64,000 nucleotides of DNA from Enterobacter sp. (GTDB lineage Bacteria; Pseudomonadota; Gammaproteobacteria; Enterobacterales; Enterobacteriaceae). Positions 1 to 12,000 of this stretch are shown in pieces (the stretch's first letter is position 1; every line of letters starts with the position of its first letter). The position numbers were made by a program, and so were the translations under genes. Below the pieces are notes generated by a model. The model searched no databases. It was not told the DNA's origin and saw only the letters and a program-made list of their open reading frames with translations. The stretch is from assembly GCA_022649305.1 (NCBI GenBank), contig JALCNW010000001.1, positions 62,001 through 126,000 of the forward strand, given 5' to 3'.

Positions 1-135
1 TTCTTTACCAGCAGATAATTCAATATCAATAGGGTCGAAGACGACAGGTGCTTCAGCAAGGGAGAATTTAGCACCAGAAGGAAGCATTTTGTTTCCTAGC
101 GCAATTAACTCAGAAAAATCAATGGTTAACTTCAT
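1..135 (-). CDS. Third Zorya gene, N-terminal fragment (zorE or zorC position)
   Basis: The reading frame starts with ATG at 135 on the minus strand, five bases after the zorB stop, and runs off the left edge of the window. Only 45 codons are visible, beginning MKLTIDFSELIALGNKMLP. The position directly after zorA and zorB is that of zorE (HNH endonuclease) in type II Zorya or zorC in type I. The short zorA tail and the neighbouring Druantia III favour type II, but the visible fragment contains no catalytic motif, so the choice is inference. Confidence 0.6.
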   Translation of the reverse strand, partial: MKLTIDFSELIALGNKMLPSGAKFSLAEAPVVFDPIDIELSAGKE

Positions 136-140
136 TATGA

Positions 141-848
141 CTATTCCTGAATAATACGGCGAATTTGCAACTCTGCATTTGTAATAACTTTAAATGTAAC
201 CCGTCGTGAGCGGTTTGGATCTTCTTTTCCCGCAGGACTAAGAATAGGATGCGAAGATGAGTATCCCACCGCAGCAAATTTACTTTTGACCCATTTTTGG
301 TGAGTTTCTGATTCTTTTAAACTGTATACGTATTGTAAGACTGCACGAGTTCTTCCTTGAGATAATTCCATATTATTAAAATAGGCCACATCTTGGTTAG
401 CAGCGCCCGTCCAGTCAGTACTGGTATGCCCTTCTATACGGACTTCAGTGATATGTTGCTTATACTGGTCTAACACCCTCAAATAACGAGGAAAAAAATC
501 GTTAAGAATTTCCTTAAACTTTGGTTTTAATTCTGAACTACCCAATCCAAAAAGAACATCCGGCGATTTAAATCTTACCTCAAGGGTTTGCTTATCTATT
601 TCAGCATCCCAGGATGATAGATCTTTAGAAAACTCAATTTCCAAAGCATTATAAAGTTGTTGCTGAGCTTGCTCATAGGCAACAGCAACTTCTTTTATTT
701 TTTCTTTTTCAATACGCACATAATGCATGTAAGCAATAGAAATAAACATAAATACCATCATCAGACCTGCCATCAGGTCTGACATGGAAACCCAGTGTTC
801 GTTGTCCTGGGTGCTTTTTGGGGCTTGTTTACCAATAATCTTATCCAT
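141..848 (-). CDS. zorB: ZorB, MotB/OmpA-like stator subunit of Zorya
   Basis: This 235-aa protein has one N-terminal membrane segment (about residues 22-42) entered by a Ser-Asp pair; Asp24 matches the ion-binding aspartate of MotB-type stators. An OmpA-like peptidoglycan-binding domain follows in the C-terminal half, with EGHTSTD near residue 140 and the closing NRSRRVTFKV motif. With ZorA it forms an inner-membrane, ion-driven motor-like complex that senses phage infection (established for Zorya). The gene lies six bases downstream of zorA and five bases upstream of the next gene, so the three are one leftward operon. The length is typical for ZorB. Confidence 0.9.
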   Translation of the reverse strand: MDKIIGKQAPKSTQDNEHWVSMSDLMAGLMMVFMFISIAYMHYVRIEKEKIKEVAVAYEQAQQQLYNALEIEFSKDLSSWDAEIDKQTLEVRFKSPDVLFGLGSSELKPKFKEILNDFFPRYLRVLDQYKQHITEVRIEGHTSTDWTGAANQDVAYFNNMELSQGRTRAVLQYVYSLKESETHQKWVKSKFAAVGYSSSHPILSPAGKEDPNRSRRVTFKVITNAELQIRRIIQE

Positions 849-854
849 TAACTG

Positions 855-2507
855 TTACCCGCGATTTTGTCTGGAGTTAATTAATGGTTGTAATTGGCCA
901 AGAACACTTTGATATTCTTTTATCAATTGATCATAATTTTTGACAAATCCTTGGCTAATTGCCAGTAATGCATTACCTAGCGATTGCATTTCCCTGTTCA
1001 TTTCACGCTCAGTTGCTTGTTCAAAAGCGTGTAGTTGTTCATTGATGGAACTACCAAAGCGCTCAACAGATTCTTTGACCTGTGAATTCAAACCAGCGCT
1101 TGCTTTGTCAAAGGTTGACTGCATGGTTCCAAACATACTGTCTGCATTATTGGATAATTGCTGATTAAATTTATCGCCTGTTTTACTAAAGAGATCAATC
1201 ACACTGATTGTATTTTGCTCCATATTACGGTGAAGTTCTTTAGAATGTGATTCAAGAGACTTCAAGAATTCATCACCACTTTGTTTCATTTCAGTAATGG
1301 TATCGCCCAGTGTTGATGTTAAAGTCTCAGAGGAGTTGCTCACATCATGTGCCATTGATGCAAATGCTTGTTGAGTCTGAGTGACAGACTGTCTGAACCC
1401 ATCAGAGCCTTCATCCAGAGCAATTCGCATCGCATTCGCATTGGCGATTAGCTCAGTCCCAGTTTGTCCCAGGGATGAGCTGACACTCAATGCGCCAGCT
1501 TTCAGCAGCTCACCCACTTCATCGAGTTTTTCGTGGATAGCCGGAACCGCATCGGTTGCTTTATCACGTAACAAAACAAAAGCATCAAGGTGTCGAGATA
1601 ACTCGCTTATTTGATGTTGGTTAACCTGCAAAACATCACGTAATTCAGCCATTGCAAGTGGGATCTCCTTGCACTCCTCCCAGATACCAGCAACTGCACC
1701 ACGAGTTTCAACTAATGATTCGACGCTTTGTTGGTACTGCGCGCCCATAAGTTCGACTTGAGTTTTATAGTTCTCCTGCCAATCGACAAGTTTTTTTACC
1801 GAAGCATCAAGTGCCTTAAAGTTATCACCGAATTGCTCAGTTAAATTATTATTAAAATCAATAATAACTTGTCTCAATGCATCAATTATTTGTTCAGTTG
1901 CACCTTTTGCCATTAAGTCCGCAAATTGTTGTAATTGTTCCCATAGCTTGTTACTAAACTCGGCATGATTTGTAATTTGTGCACGGGAGGAATCATTAAT
2001 TTCATTGCGTAATAGTTTCATTTGTACAACAAGTGAACCCTCTTCGTTACCACTCATTCCGGATATCATTTTCTCAAGATGTTGGTTTTGCTCTTTTAAT
2101 TCACGGTGTATATCTTCTGGAGTGACAGACTCTGGATGTGTTTCTTGTTGCTTGCTACGTTTGTTAGCAAAGAAAAAAGCATCTAATCCATTGAATAAAA
2201 TGGCAAAAAACATCCCGACAATACTGGTTATAAACGCGGTTTTCAGTCCTCCAAGTAATACTGGAATACTGGTGTCAATGCTCTCTGTATTAAAATTAAG
2301 TAATCCAATAATAATACCGATAAAGGTACCCAATATACCTAATGCACCCATAAGTGTTGGGGCATATTCACGAAATTTACTATGAATATTTTTATGGTCA
2401 CACCACCAGGCACTGGAAAATACGAAAATAACGGCCCAAATGAATACGTTAGTAACGAGTGTGGAATCAATAGATTGAAACAAATGTTCAAAGAGCTGAG
2501 CTAACAT
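855..2507 (-). CDS. zorA: ZorA, MotA/TolQ/ExbB-like stator subunit of Zorya
   Basis: The 550-aa product carries three or more membrane segments in the first 115 residues (about 20-35, 49-70 and 84-112), including the Gly-rich ALGILGTFIGIIIGL helix typical of MotA/TolQ/ExbB proteins. A long, mostly helical cytoplasmic tail with many Gln, Ser and Asn follows, as expected for the ZorA tail that transmits the membrane signal to the cytoplasmic effector. The tail is shorter than I would expect for type I ZorA, which favours type II; this is from memory of family lengths. The start at 2507 has an AGGAAT ribosome site seven bases upstream. First gene of the leftward Zorya operon, divergent from druH. 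Confidence 0.9.
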   Translation of the reverse strand: MLAQLFEHLFQSIDSTLVTNVFIWAVIFVFSSAWWCDHKNIHSKFREYAPTLMGALGILGTFIGIIIGLLNFNTESIDTSIPVLLGGLKTAFITSIVGMFFAILFNGLDAFFFANKRSKQQETHPESVTPEDIHRELKEQNQHLEKMISGMSGNEEGSLVVQMKLLRNEINDSSRAQITNHAEFSNKLWEQLQQFADLMAKGATEQIIDALRQVIIDFNNNLTEQFGDNFKALDASVKKLVDWQENYKTQVELMGAQYQQSVESLVETRGAVAGIWEECKEIPLAMAELRDVLQVNQHQISELSRHLDAFVLLRDKATDAVPAIHEKLDEVGELLKAGALSVSSSLGQTGTELIANANAMRIALDEGSDGFRQSVTQTQQAFASMAHDVSNSSETLTSTLGDTITEMKQSGDEFLKSLESHSKELHRNMEQNTISVIDLFSKTGDKFNQQLSNNADSMFGTMQSTFDKASAGLNSQVKESVERFGSSINEQLHAFEQATEREMNREMQSLGNALLAISQGFVKNYDQLIKEYQSVLGQLQPLINSRQNRG

Positions 2508-2687
2508 TGCTATTCCTGTGATTGTGACGATGTGTTGTGGTATTAGAACTTCATCGCCACCATGTCATAGAGGGAAGTTTGGCCCTCAAAATTTTGTGAT
2601 GATTGTATCAAAATTATTCACGACATAAATGACTTACATCACGCTCTGCCCGGTGAACCCGTTGAGCTTTCTACCTATCGTAGTAAT
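2508..2687. promoter_or_regulatory. Divergent zorA/druH control region
   Basis: This 180-bp non-coding stretch separates the leftward Zorya operon from the rightward Druantia operon and must hold both promoters. It contains a short hairpin (GAGGG...CCCTC near 2572-2588) and the 10-bp palindrome CAAAATTTTG just after it. No clear operator or sigma-70 pair could be picked with confidence. Confidence 0.4.
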
Positions 2688-5600
2688 GTGTCATGCAGTG
2701 AATCAATAAGATATAGGCTACTTGTGAAGACATCTGTTAACCCACTTCTGCATTGGCTCAAGGCGTTCTTTTTTAATCGTTCATTAATCGCTTCTGACGG
2801 CAGGGCACTCTATGCCTACCGCTGCAATGAAAAGGAATACAAAGAGCTAGCCAAGCTTCTATGTAATCATGTTCCTAGAACCTATCCAAAAACTGTTTTT
2901 ATTTCCTACAGTGACGCCTTGTTCTGCCTTTATGCAGCCGAGTTTATTCGTCGTAATCACACTGCTGGGCACCCAAAATGGGATGCTATTTTACAGTCCA
3001 TAAACTGGCAAATCCCTTATCCACATCGCCAAAAGCTTGTTAGTGAAGGTATACGGCACTGGAAAAGAGAAGTGAGGAGTCTGGGGCAAGCTTCAGGCTA
3101 CTTACATACACTGGCCTGCGAAGGTGGATTGCCAGTGCGTATGATAGAAAACGAGAGTGGTTATTTAATAAACTACTTTAGGCGGATTTATCAGGGGTTG
3201 AGAGGGTCACAAGGTAATGTCTCAGCAGTTAAGATTGCGGAAGACTTGAGTGACACTATTCCTGGTACAATGCAAAACGAGCTTGTCTATGAAGTAGCGG
3301 GTGAATTTTGTTGGACGCTTTCTAAACTTCTTAATGAAAGTGGTCATCAGGGGGGAGATCCTATTGCCTCACTACGCAAGACATTGCCAAACTGGCATCA
3401 CCAACTCCCTCTCGTTCTCCTGGAAGAAAATGCAGCAGAAATAGTCAGGCGTTTATTTTCACAAACATCAGAAACCCGAGTCGCTTCTGGCATCTTAGTA
3501 GAAAGAATTTGGATCGATGTCGATGACAGTTGGTTCTGTGATGCGCGATTCCGTTTTCCTGGGATGCTACGTAATGAACAGCTTAAAGCCTTATTTGAAT
3601 GTGAAATACAACAAGATCAATCGCGACTGATTATTTCTGCACAATGGATAAATGGTGGGGCACGTCTGGCAATGCTAAGCCGTCATGAACACCAAGATTG
3701 GCGGGTTGAATTGTTGCCAGCTGCGACACAAAAAATCTCAGGCATGGAAGCGTTGGGAGAAATATCATTAATGTTGTTTGATGGGCCAGCGCTCATAGGC
3801 AAAGGTATCCCGAAAGGAGGATACGAACTGGCAGAAGATCTCCCTTGGGTTTTTGAAGCTATGAACGAGAGCGAGTCACAGCTGAAATTATTCGGAATGG
3901 GTTCTGTTAGTTCTGTGCAAGCCGCTCTATTTATCTCATTGCCAGCAAATAGCAATCTGGATATCAGTGGTGAGGGTGACTTCGATATTCCACGACTTTT
4001 GACGAATAGTGCACGTAGTCTCACGAAAGTCAGTGGTGTTTTTAGCGTTATTTTGCAAGATGGTGCCATCTGTACTATTCGTACTCGGCAGATATCTGAT
4101 TCATCCACTGAATATTTTATTAAACCATCAGAGGTCGATCTTGTTAAGTCGGATTATCCTGTTCATCGAGCCTGGCCTAAAATTGCCTGGAAAAAAGACC
4201 TTCAGCATGGGATTGTTCCCGAGCCGGAACTTTATTGGCGTTCAATACGTTCAGGGAATATGACATGGTCCTCAGTCTCAACTTCAATACCTAAAGGGCA
4301 AATTGAAGTACGGCATGTGGTTAATAATGAAGTGTTATTCAGTGGTCGGATGGTTGTTTTACCAGCAGATTTTGATATTAAAATTGTTCCCGACTCAGCC
4401 CAAAAAGGAATTATTACTCTTTCCGGGATTGCTGAAACGCGGGTAGAACGTTACATAAATAATGAAAATTATTTATTAAAAACTGACTATCTGGCTCAAG
4501 AGTGCATAGTTCCTTTCGATGGTAGTGTTTCCAAAAATATCACAATAGACCTGCGTGTTACCTGGCGGGATGGTTGTAACCTTAAGCTATTATTACCCTC
4601 TCCAGTGGCCGGTGGTCGATTTGTTAATCAAGAAGGTGAGACATTTTCTGAAGGTATTGCATCAGTAGACCATTTACATGGAGTGAGTGCTGATTTACTT
4701 ACAATATCCCCAGCAGGGAAAGGTTTTCTAAACGTTGAGTTAAAAGATGAGAATCCACTTTCTAAAGATCTTCATTTTTTATCTATGGATATTCCATTAT
4801 TTACTGGGCGAAATGAAAACTTACAACAAATTTCTCTATATGAGAAATATAATCTCTTAAAATCACTTCTAGCGTGCTCATGGGCGAAATATAGCTCATT
4901 ACATCTTGATTTCTACGCTGAAAAATTAGGAAAAGTCGGTTCAACGCTAAACATAAAACGATATGATGGTAAGTTTATTGAACGAGGTGATCGTCTACAT
5001 ATTGATGTTCAGGGCGCAATTAGCTTTCCACAAGATCGAGCTAGTGAAATAATTGTACAAGCAGTTTCACTTACAGATCCTGCTTCATGCGTTATGACCT
5101 TACCGAAAGATGCATTAGGTTATGATTTTTCGTCAAAGAGTGATAGCAGTGGACCTTGGTTAATAATTGGCAAGCTAGATAACTATATTCGGGTTGAACC
5201 ATTATTAAGATGGAGCGATAAATTACCCGTACACGATGAATTGTTAATAAAATCACTTTGTGAGCCGGAGCAGTCAAAACGTAAGAGTGAGATAAACTCA
5301 CTGCTCTCCGATGTAAAAAACAATCCATTACAGCAGTCTGCTTATTCAATAGTCGAGTATTTAAAAAAATATAAAAGCTCTGATGACTTACCTCTGCATG
5401 TGCACGATTTGTTTAATAAACTATCCAAGGACCCACTGGCTTTAATTCAGCTCTTAATCACATCCTGTTTGTCTGGTGATAGTGAGCTTATTTACGACAT
5501 GCAAAATGAATTGCCATTCTCATGGGGTTGGATTCCATTCGAACATTGGAGAAATTCTTTTCATGATTGTTATGTTTCTCTTGCAACTCAATTTGGTGAT

Positions 5601-6077
5601 GAAGCGCTGGCGTTAAATATATTACAGCCATTTGTTGTATTTATTAGTAATAGAGCAGCGATTGACCGTCGATTCGCAGCGATTGCCAATGTGCTTCAAA
5701 TGAATTTTAAATTATCACAATCAGCCTGTGTCGGAATTACATCTGTTGATCGTGAGCAGTTTAATGAAGCAAAACAGATGCTGTTACGTACTCCGGATAG
5801 TTTTGGCTGTGTTGGAACCTTTACCAAGGAACAATGGTTAACTGCTGTCTCGCCTGACCTGAAATCTATATTTAAAAAGTTTTGGATCGAAGACAGTTAC
5901 CAACAAAAATTTGAGAAACTATTTAATTTGATGTTGGTCGCCGCGTTGTTATCTCATAAAGATAATAATGTAATGCACCAGCTTTCTTCACTATTCGAAA
6001 TAAACTATCAACAAGCCCCGCAACAGTTGGGGATCATTTATCAGTATTATTTTGAGCAAGCAGGAGTTTGTCATTGA
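2688..6077 (+). CDS. druH: DruH, Druantia type III protein
   Basis: This 1129-aa protein of unknown fold lies immediately upstream of, and overlaps by one base (TGATG), a roughly 2100-residue DUF1998-type helicase. That two-gene layout and those sizes are the signature of Druantia type III (DruH plus DruE). I see no Walker, nuclease or membrane motif in it. The reading frame opens with GTG at 2688; a nearby ATG at 2686 is in another frame that closes at once, so either this GTG or a slightly later non-ATG codon is the start. The AT-rich composition contrasts with the flank of the island. The identification rests on context and size more than on internal motifs. Confidence 0.78.
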   Translation: MSCSESIRYRLLVKTSVNPLLHWLKAFFFNRSLIASDGRALYAYRCNEKEYKELAKLLCNHVPRTYPKTVFISYSDALFCLYAAEFIRRNHTAGHPKWDAILQSINWQIPYPHRQKLVSEGIRHWKREVRSLGQASGYLHTLACEGGLPVRMIENESGYLINYFRRIYQGLRGSQGNVSAVKIAEDLSDTIPGTMQNELVYEVAGEFCWTLSKLLNESGHQGGDPIASLRKTLPNWHHQLPLVLLEENAAEIVRRLFSQTSETRVASGILVERIWIDVDDSWFCDARFRFPGMLRNEQLKALFECEIQQDQSRLIISAQWINGGARLAMLSRHEHQDWRVELLPAATQKISGMEALGEISLMLFDGPALIGKGIPKGGYELAEDLPWVFEAMNESESQLKLFGMGSVSSVQAALFISLPANSNLDISGEGDFDIPRLLTNSARSLTKVSGVFSVILQDGAICTIRTRQISDSSTEYFIKPSEVDLVKSDYPVHRAWPKIAWKKDLQHGIVPEPELYWRSIRSGNMTWSSVSTSIPKGQIEVRHVVNNEVLFSGRMVVLPADFDIKIVPDSAQKGIITLSGIAETRVERYINNENYLLKTDYLAQECIVPFDGSVSKNITIDLRVTWRDGCNLKLLLPSPVAGGRFVNQEGETFSEGIASVDHLHGVSADLLTISPAGKGFLNVELKDENPLSKDLHFLSMDIPLFTGRNENLQQISLYEKYNLLKSLLACSWAKYSSLHLDFYAEKLGKVGSTLNIKRYDGKFIERGDRLHIDVQGAISFPQDRASEIIVQAVSLTDPASCVMTLPKDALGYDFSSKSDSSGPWLIIGKLDNYIRVEPLLRWSDKLPVHDELLIKSLCEPEQSKRKSEINSLLSDVKNNPLQQSAYSIVEYLKKYKSSDDLPLHVHDLFNKLSKDPLALIQLLITSCLSGDSELIYDMQNELPFSWGWIPFEHWRNSFHDCYVSLATQFGDEALALNILQPFVVFISNRAAIDRRFAAIANVLQMNFKLSQSACVGITSVDREQFNEAKQMLLRTPDSFGCVGTFTKEQWLTAVSPDLKSIFKKFWIEDSYQQKFEKLFNLMLVAALLSHKDNNVMHQLSSLFEINYQQAPQQLGIIYQYYFEQAGVCH

Positions 6078-9000
6078 TGAAAGTCCAGCAACTACATTAT
6101 GCGCCGCTTTTAAATCAACTTCATCAGCGTGCAGTGCGTTCGGTGGTGAGCCAACTGGCATTGCGTAGCAAATCGCTGACTGAGTATCTGGAATCTCAGT
6201 ACTTCAGAGCACCAGGGCTACAAGGTTCTCTGCTTGCCGATCCCGTATTTGAAAGTACTTTTGGTTGGATGCCTGCCAGTGAAACAATGGATGGGCTTCG
6301 AGACAAGCTCATATCTAACCATTTGGTTAATGCACTCAGTCATGCACCAGTGCCCTTTTCCCACCAGCTAACAGCCTGGCGTACTATTCTTGAAGATAAA
6401 CAGTCCTTATTAGTGAGCAGTGGTACTGGGTCAGGAAAAACAGAATGTTTCATGGTCCCTGTACTGGAAGATCTGATTCGTCAGCAAGAGGCTCATAGGC
6501 GGCCACTGATAGGTACTCAGGCTATTTTTTTGTATCCTCTTAATGCCCTAATCAACAGCCAACAGGAACGGTTACGTGACTGGACCAAAGGGTTTAAAGG
6601 AAAAATTCGTTTTGCGCTTTATAACGGTGAAACGAAACACACGAAATATGAGGTTCAGGAAGAGCAGAAAAAAGTTCCAGAACAAGCTTTGAGTAGAGAG
6701 GAAATATACGAGTCCCCACCTTCTATTATGGTAACGAATACCACCATGCTGGAATATATGCTTATTCGACGTAAAGATGCTCCTATCGTTGATAAATCAC
6801 AGGGGATGTTGAAATATATCGTTCTTGATGAGGCGCATAGCTATATTGGTTCCCAGGCGGCAGAGCTGGCATTATTACTGCGCCGTGTCATGCAGGCCTT
6901 TAATGTCGGTCCAGGGACTGATAATCCTGTTCAGGTCATTGCAACATCGGCCACGATTGGTGAAGATTCAGTCGAGGGCAATCAAGAATTGGCAAAATTT
7001 GTTGCTGATTTGGCCGGTGTGACTGAGCGGAATGTAAAAGTAGTACGTGGTTACCGTCAGATCCCACCTATATCTGATACGCATATTCGAGCTGAATTTC
7101 CATTGTCATTAACTTCACTTAATAATCTTACCCCGACAGAACTTTATCAGCAGCTTTGTCAGTACCGAGTGACACAAGAACTACGGCGAGCCTTAACTCA
7201 GCAAAAGAACCCAGCAGTGCGTTTAAGTGAATTACTGGCGATTGCCCGGCATATCTGGCCTGAAATTTCCAACAGGGAATTATTGCAATTACTTGATCTG
7301 ATGGCTAAAGCACGTTCAGATACATTAGATAATTCGCTGGCTTTTACCCCTTTACGTATGCACGGGTTTATTCGAACTCTGGCTGGGCTATGGGCGTGTT
7401 CAAATCGGCAATGTGCCCATAAATCTCATGAATTACAGAATAAAGATTGGTCATTCGGACAAATTTGGTCTGAGCAACGCCTGTTTTGTGATTGTGGTGC
7501 ACCAGTCTTCGAAGTACTCCGTTGTTCCGGCTGTGGCACAGCTTATTTATCGGCAAAGGAAGAATTAAAAAACGATGGCACTACATGGTTGTCTGCACAA
7601 CCTACTGTTGCCGATGAAGACGAGTTTGCTCTTGAAGTAGACTTATATCGTGATGATGAAGATGAAGACAGCGAAGAGAGCGGTCACCAGTTTGATCGTC
7701 TTTTAGCTGATACCGGTGAGAAAACATTTGTCTCACTCGAAGAGAACAACCAAGGGAAAATAGTTAGTAATTCCGCAGTTGGTTATGAAGTGAATTTGCT
7801 GAGACCGGAAAACCGTGATGCAGGGAAATCGACGTTTTTTACTTGTATTTGCTGTGGTGATGCTGAGCGGAAAAATAACCCTTTATTTCGCCCACTGCGT
7901 TTGGGGGCACCTTTCTTTCTAAGTGACATTATTCCAACGTTACTTGAATTCTCCCCATTACCAAAAAACCTGGAAGAACAGCAAGGGCCTTTCAATGGTC
8001 GTCGGTTACTGACATTTACCGATTCCCGTCAGGGGACGGCACGAATTTCTGCACGCTTACAGCAAGATGCAGATAAATCAACCCTCAGAACCCTTTGCTA
8101 TCAAGAGTTAGCGAACATAACAGAGCATTCTGCTGGTTTGAGCGACGAGCAGAAAGAATTGCTCAAACCTTATATTGCCCAATTCTCTGTAGTTCCAATA
8201 TTTAAGAGTGCAGTCGAGGCTTTAAGTAAGGCGATAACCTCACATGAAGTGTTAAGCTTACATGAAATTCTCGCTTTGAATACCATTGCGGCAGCCATCA
8301 GTTCACAAAGCGAAGCACATGCTCAGGCAATGGAAGTGTTACTTTCTGGTTCGTGCGCTCAGAAGGTTAAATCTGTTTCCTGGCAAACATTGGTCGAGCA
8401 GCTATCCGGTAGTGTAGATCTGGCTGACCGAATGCGAGGTAGTTTCAAAGAAATATCTGGGCTTGATTTAACCAAACAACAGTTTGCCGATTTTTGTCTG
8501 TACAGTGAATTTGGACGCCGTCCTAAAAATGCATGGACGTTAGAAAATTTGGGTCTCGTTGCTATTCATTATCCTTTTATTGATAACGTGAATCGTTGTC
8601 CTCAGGATTGGAAAAGCCTTCTGCCAGATCCTGACAAGCAACTTGCCGAATGGCGCAATCTACTGAAAATTACCCTTGATTTCTTTATTCGCGAAAACAG
8701 TGCTGTCTTTTACGAGAATGAACAATATCCCCGTTGGATGGGGGCACGTTTCCCAGTAAAAATGCTGCAAGGGCCGGATAAAAAATATAAAGAGCAGAAG
8801 CGTGATCAACTTTGGCCCCAAATTCGGGATCGCCATTACAACCGGGTTATTAAGTTACTGGTGGCTGTATTCCCAGCTATTCAGCCAGATCAAACTTACT
8901 GGAAAGATTTAGTTAACAATTTAATGAAAGAGGCCTGGGATGCCATCAGGCCAAATCTACGTCAATTTGAGTCGGGTTATCAATTTGATATTAAAGAACA

Positions 9001-12000
9001 AGCTTATTTTTACAGCCCAAAAGAGATCTGGCGTTGTCCTTATACCCGGCGCGCACTTGATGTAACTCTGTTAGGTTACTCACCTTATTTACCTGGAAGT
9101 GAAGGCATTGCTCCTGAGAAGGCCGTATTGGTTGAAATGCCTGAATTGCCAATGCGCCACTGGCGGCTGTCTGGTGGCGGTGAGTTGCCAAGAGATGAGC
9201 GGTTACAATGGCTGGAAGATGACCCGCAAATCAAGAGCGCTCGTCGTGAAGGTGTGTGGTCTACCCGTAGCGACAGACTGGCACTGAAGGATGGCTGGTA
9301 TCGCCTGGAAGAGCATTCTGCACAACGCACACCTCAACAAAACCAGTTTAACGAAAAACTGTTTAAGGCTGGGAAAGTTAACGTGTTGAACTGCTCTACG
9401 ACGATGGAAATGGGCGTAGATATTGGCGGTATGAGTTTGGTTGCGATGAATAACGTCCCTCCTGCTCCAGCTAACTATCTGCAGCGTGCAGGCCGTGCAG
9501 GGCGTCGAGGTGAATCAGCTTCAGCAGCAATTACCTTATGCAAAAATACCGCCCATGGTATGGAAGTTTTCAAAGATCCGCTTTGGCCATTTAACAGTAG
9601 TTCCAAGGCTCCACAGGTACGCTTTGAGAGCGAAAGCATTGTCCAGCGCCACGTCAATGCGCTGGTACTTGGTCTGTTTTTAAGGGCGGAAGTGCCGGAT
9701 GCGACCAAGCTGAGTTGTAAATGGTTTTTTGAGGGTGAAGATAGCCAGTGTCAACGTTTCTTGAATTGGATGAATGGCCAATCAGAAGTATTGGCCAACA
9801 AGTTGAAACGGCTGGCTCAGGGAACGGTATTAACGTCTCTGACTGCTTCCCAGTTGCTTTCGCGTACCAATTCAATGATGCAGAAAGCAGAGCTTCACTG
9901 GCGTAATCAACTCGCAATTTTGCTACAAAATATTGAATCGTTGAAAGCAGACAATACCGGCTGGGAAGAGACTCCTGCCGGTAAAGCAATTGCTTATCAA
10001 TTACGTGATTATCGTAGCGCATATCTTTTTTCAAAACTGATCAGTGAAGCTTTTCTTCCTGGACACGGTTTCCCTGTGGGGGTCGTTAACTTTAACTTCC
10101 TGACAGCTGATGAACTTGAAAAGCGTAAAGCTTTAAAAGCCAGTCAATTGGATCAGAAAGAGGGGACAGAGAACTTTTCACGTAGTCTCGAAAAACTGCC
10201 AAGTCGTGACTTGCCTACAGCATTGCGTGAATATGCACCGGGTGCCGATGTGGTTTTAGGCGGAAAAGTCTACCGTTCCGCAGGAATTATGCTCGGTAAA
10301 GTATTGGGGAGTGGGCAGGAGCTAAAAGGCGACCATCATATTCCGTGGTTCTGGCACTGCCGCCAATGTGGTGCGGGGTCTACCAGCGCAACATATCCTG
10401 CAGGTTGTAGCCATTGTGGTGCAGAAAAATCACTACTTACCGTGAGGCGCTATTTGCAACCGGTTGGTTTTGCGACAGATATCCGTTATCAGGCCCATAA
10501 CGATGTGTCTATGCCCGCACAATTGCCTTATCAGGACCCTCGGGTGTTGGTACCTTCAGCTGTATGGGTTTCTCTGCCAGATACATCATTGGGGCGTTAC
10601 CGCTTCAGCAATAGTGGTGAGTTATTCCATTTCAGCGATGGTGAGTTCGGTAAAGGCTATGCCATTTGCTTGTCTTGTGGTCGCACTGAGTCACAAACGG
10701 AAGCTGAACGCACACCGGCAACACTCAAAAATCCTGCACTAGAAAATACGCATCTTCTGTTACGTGGCGGCAGTAATGATCGGCAGGGCAGCAGCAAGCT
10801 GTGCCATGGTCATGTTCATAAAGATTTGTGGTTAGGTTATAGCAGCCGTACAGACATGGTTGAACTGCAGCTTAATGACGAAAACGGTTTGCTGATTACT
10901 GATGATGTTGCTGCACGTTCCCTGGCTGTCGCATTACGTGAAGGGTTGGCGCATAAATTAGGTATTGAAAATACCGAGCTGGGCGTCACTATTCAGCAAT
11001 CCCGCGATAGTAACAATGCTTATGGATACTCGATTTTTATCTATGACAATAACGCAGGTGGGGCAGGTTATGCAGTTCAAGTAATTGATCTATTCAGCGA
11101 AGTGTTTAACTATGCCAAAAAGTTACTGGATTGCTCATGCGATAAATTCTGTCATCACTGCTTACTCAGTTACGACAGTCAGCACTATGTCAGTAAGTTG
11201 GATCGCCATCGTGCCTTACCATTGCTCACCAGTACGCGTTTGCAGATGTTGAAACTTGCACCGGAATATCAATTCTTCGGGCCGGGCAGCCGGGTTGAAA
11301 CTATCCCTCTAATGCTGCGTTTATCACAGCATCTTAGCTCAGGGCGTTACGGCACTCTCTCATTGGTAATATCCGGAGTGACAGAGGAGTGGGATTTTAC
11401 ACATTGGCCACTATTGAAGGATGTATTGCGGTTTGCATCCTCGGGAGGCAAGGTCGAGCTGCTAATCACCACCGCATTAGCTGAGTTACCTGAGAAAATA
11501 CTCCATCAGTTGTCGGCATTGTCAGCTATGCCAGGTAACACATTATGCATCCGTCCTATCACTGAGAGCCTGCTTGCTCAGAGTAAAGGTCGCTGGTTGG
11601 CGCAAATTGTTGGTGATGATCATTGCCTACAGTGGGCTGCAGGCATTGATGCCATTACCATCCCTGGTGAAAGCTGGGGACAGAGTGCAACGACTCCTGT
11701 TGTATCTTGTCCGGTGCATGTTGCTAAGGTGCTTCCTGGAGATGCGCTCTCCCCGGAAGAACTGTTACCTGAGTTGCCTGCGGGAGCTGTTCGAATCAAT
11801 TTGTCCCACCAACTTGATGGCCCATTGGACGGTTTCGGGTCACGTTTCTGGGCGCTTATAAGCAGTCAACACCCATTCTGGAAGCGTGCTTTCACCGAAA
11901 AACGTGAAATAGCTCAGGTGCAATATAGCGATCGTTATGTGAATAGTCCTTTCACTGCACGTCTGCTGGCCGAACTTTTGACTGAATTGGTCGAACAAGG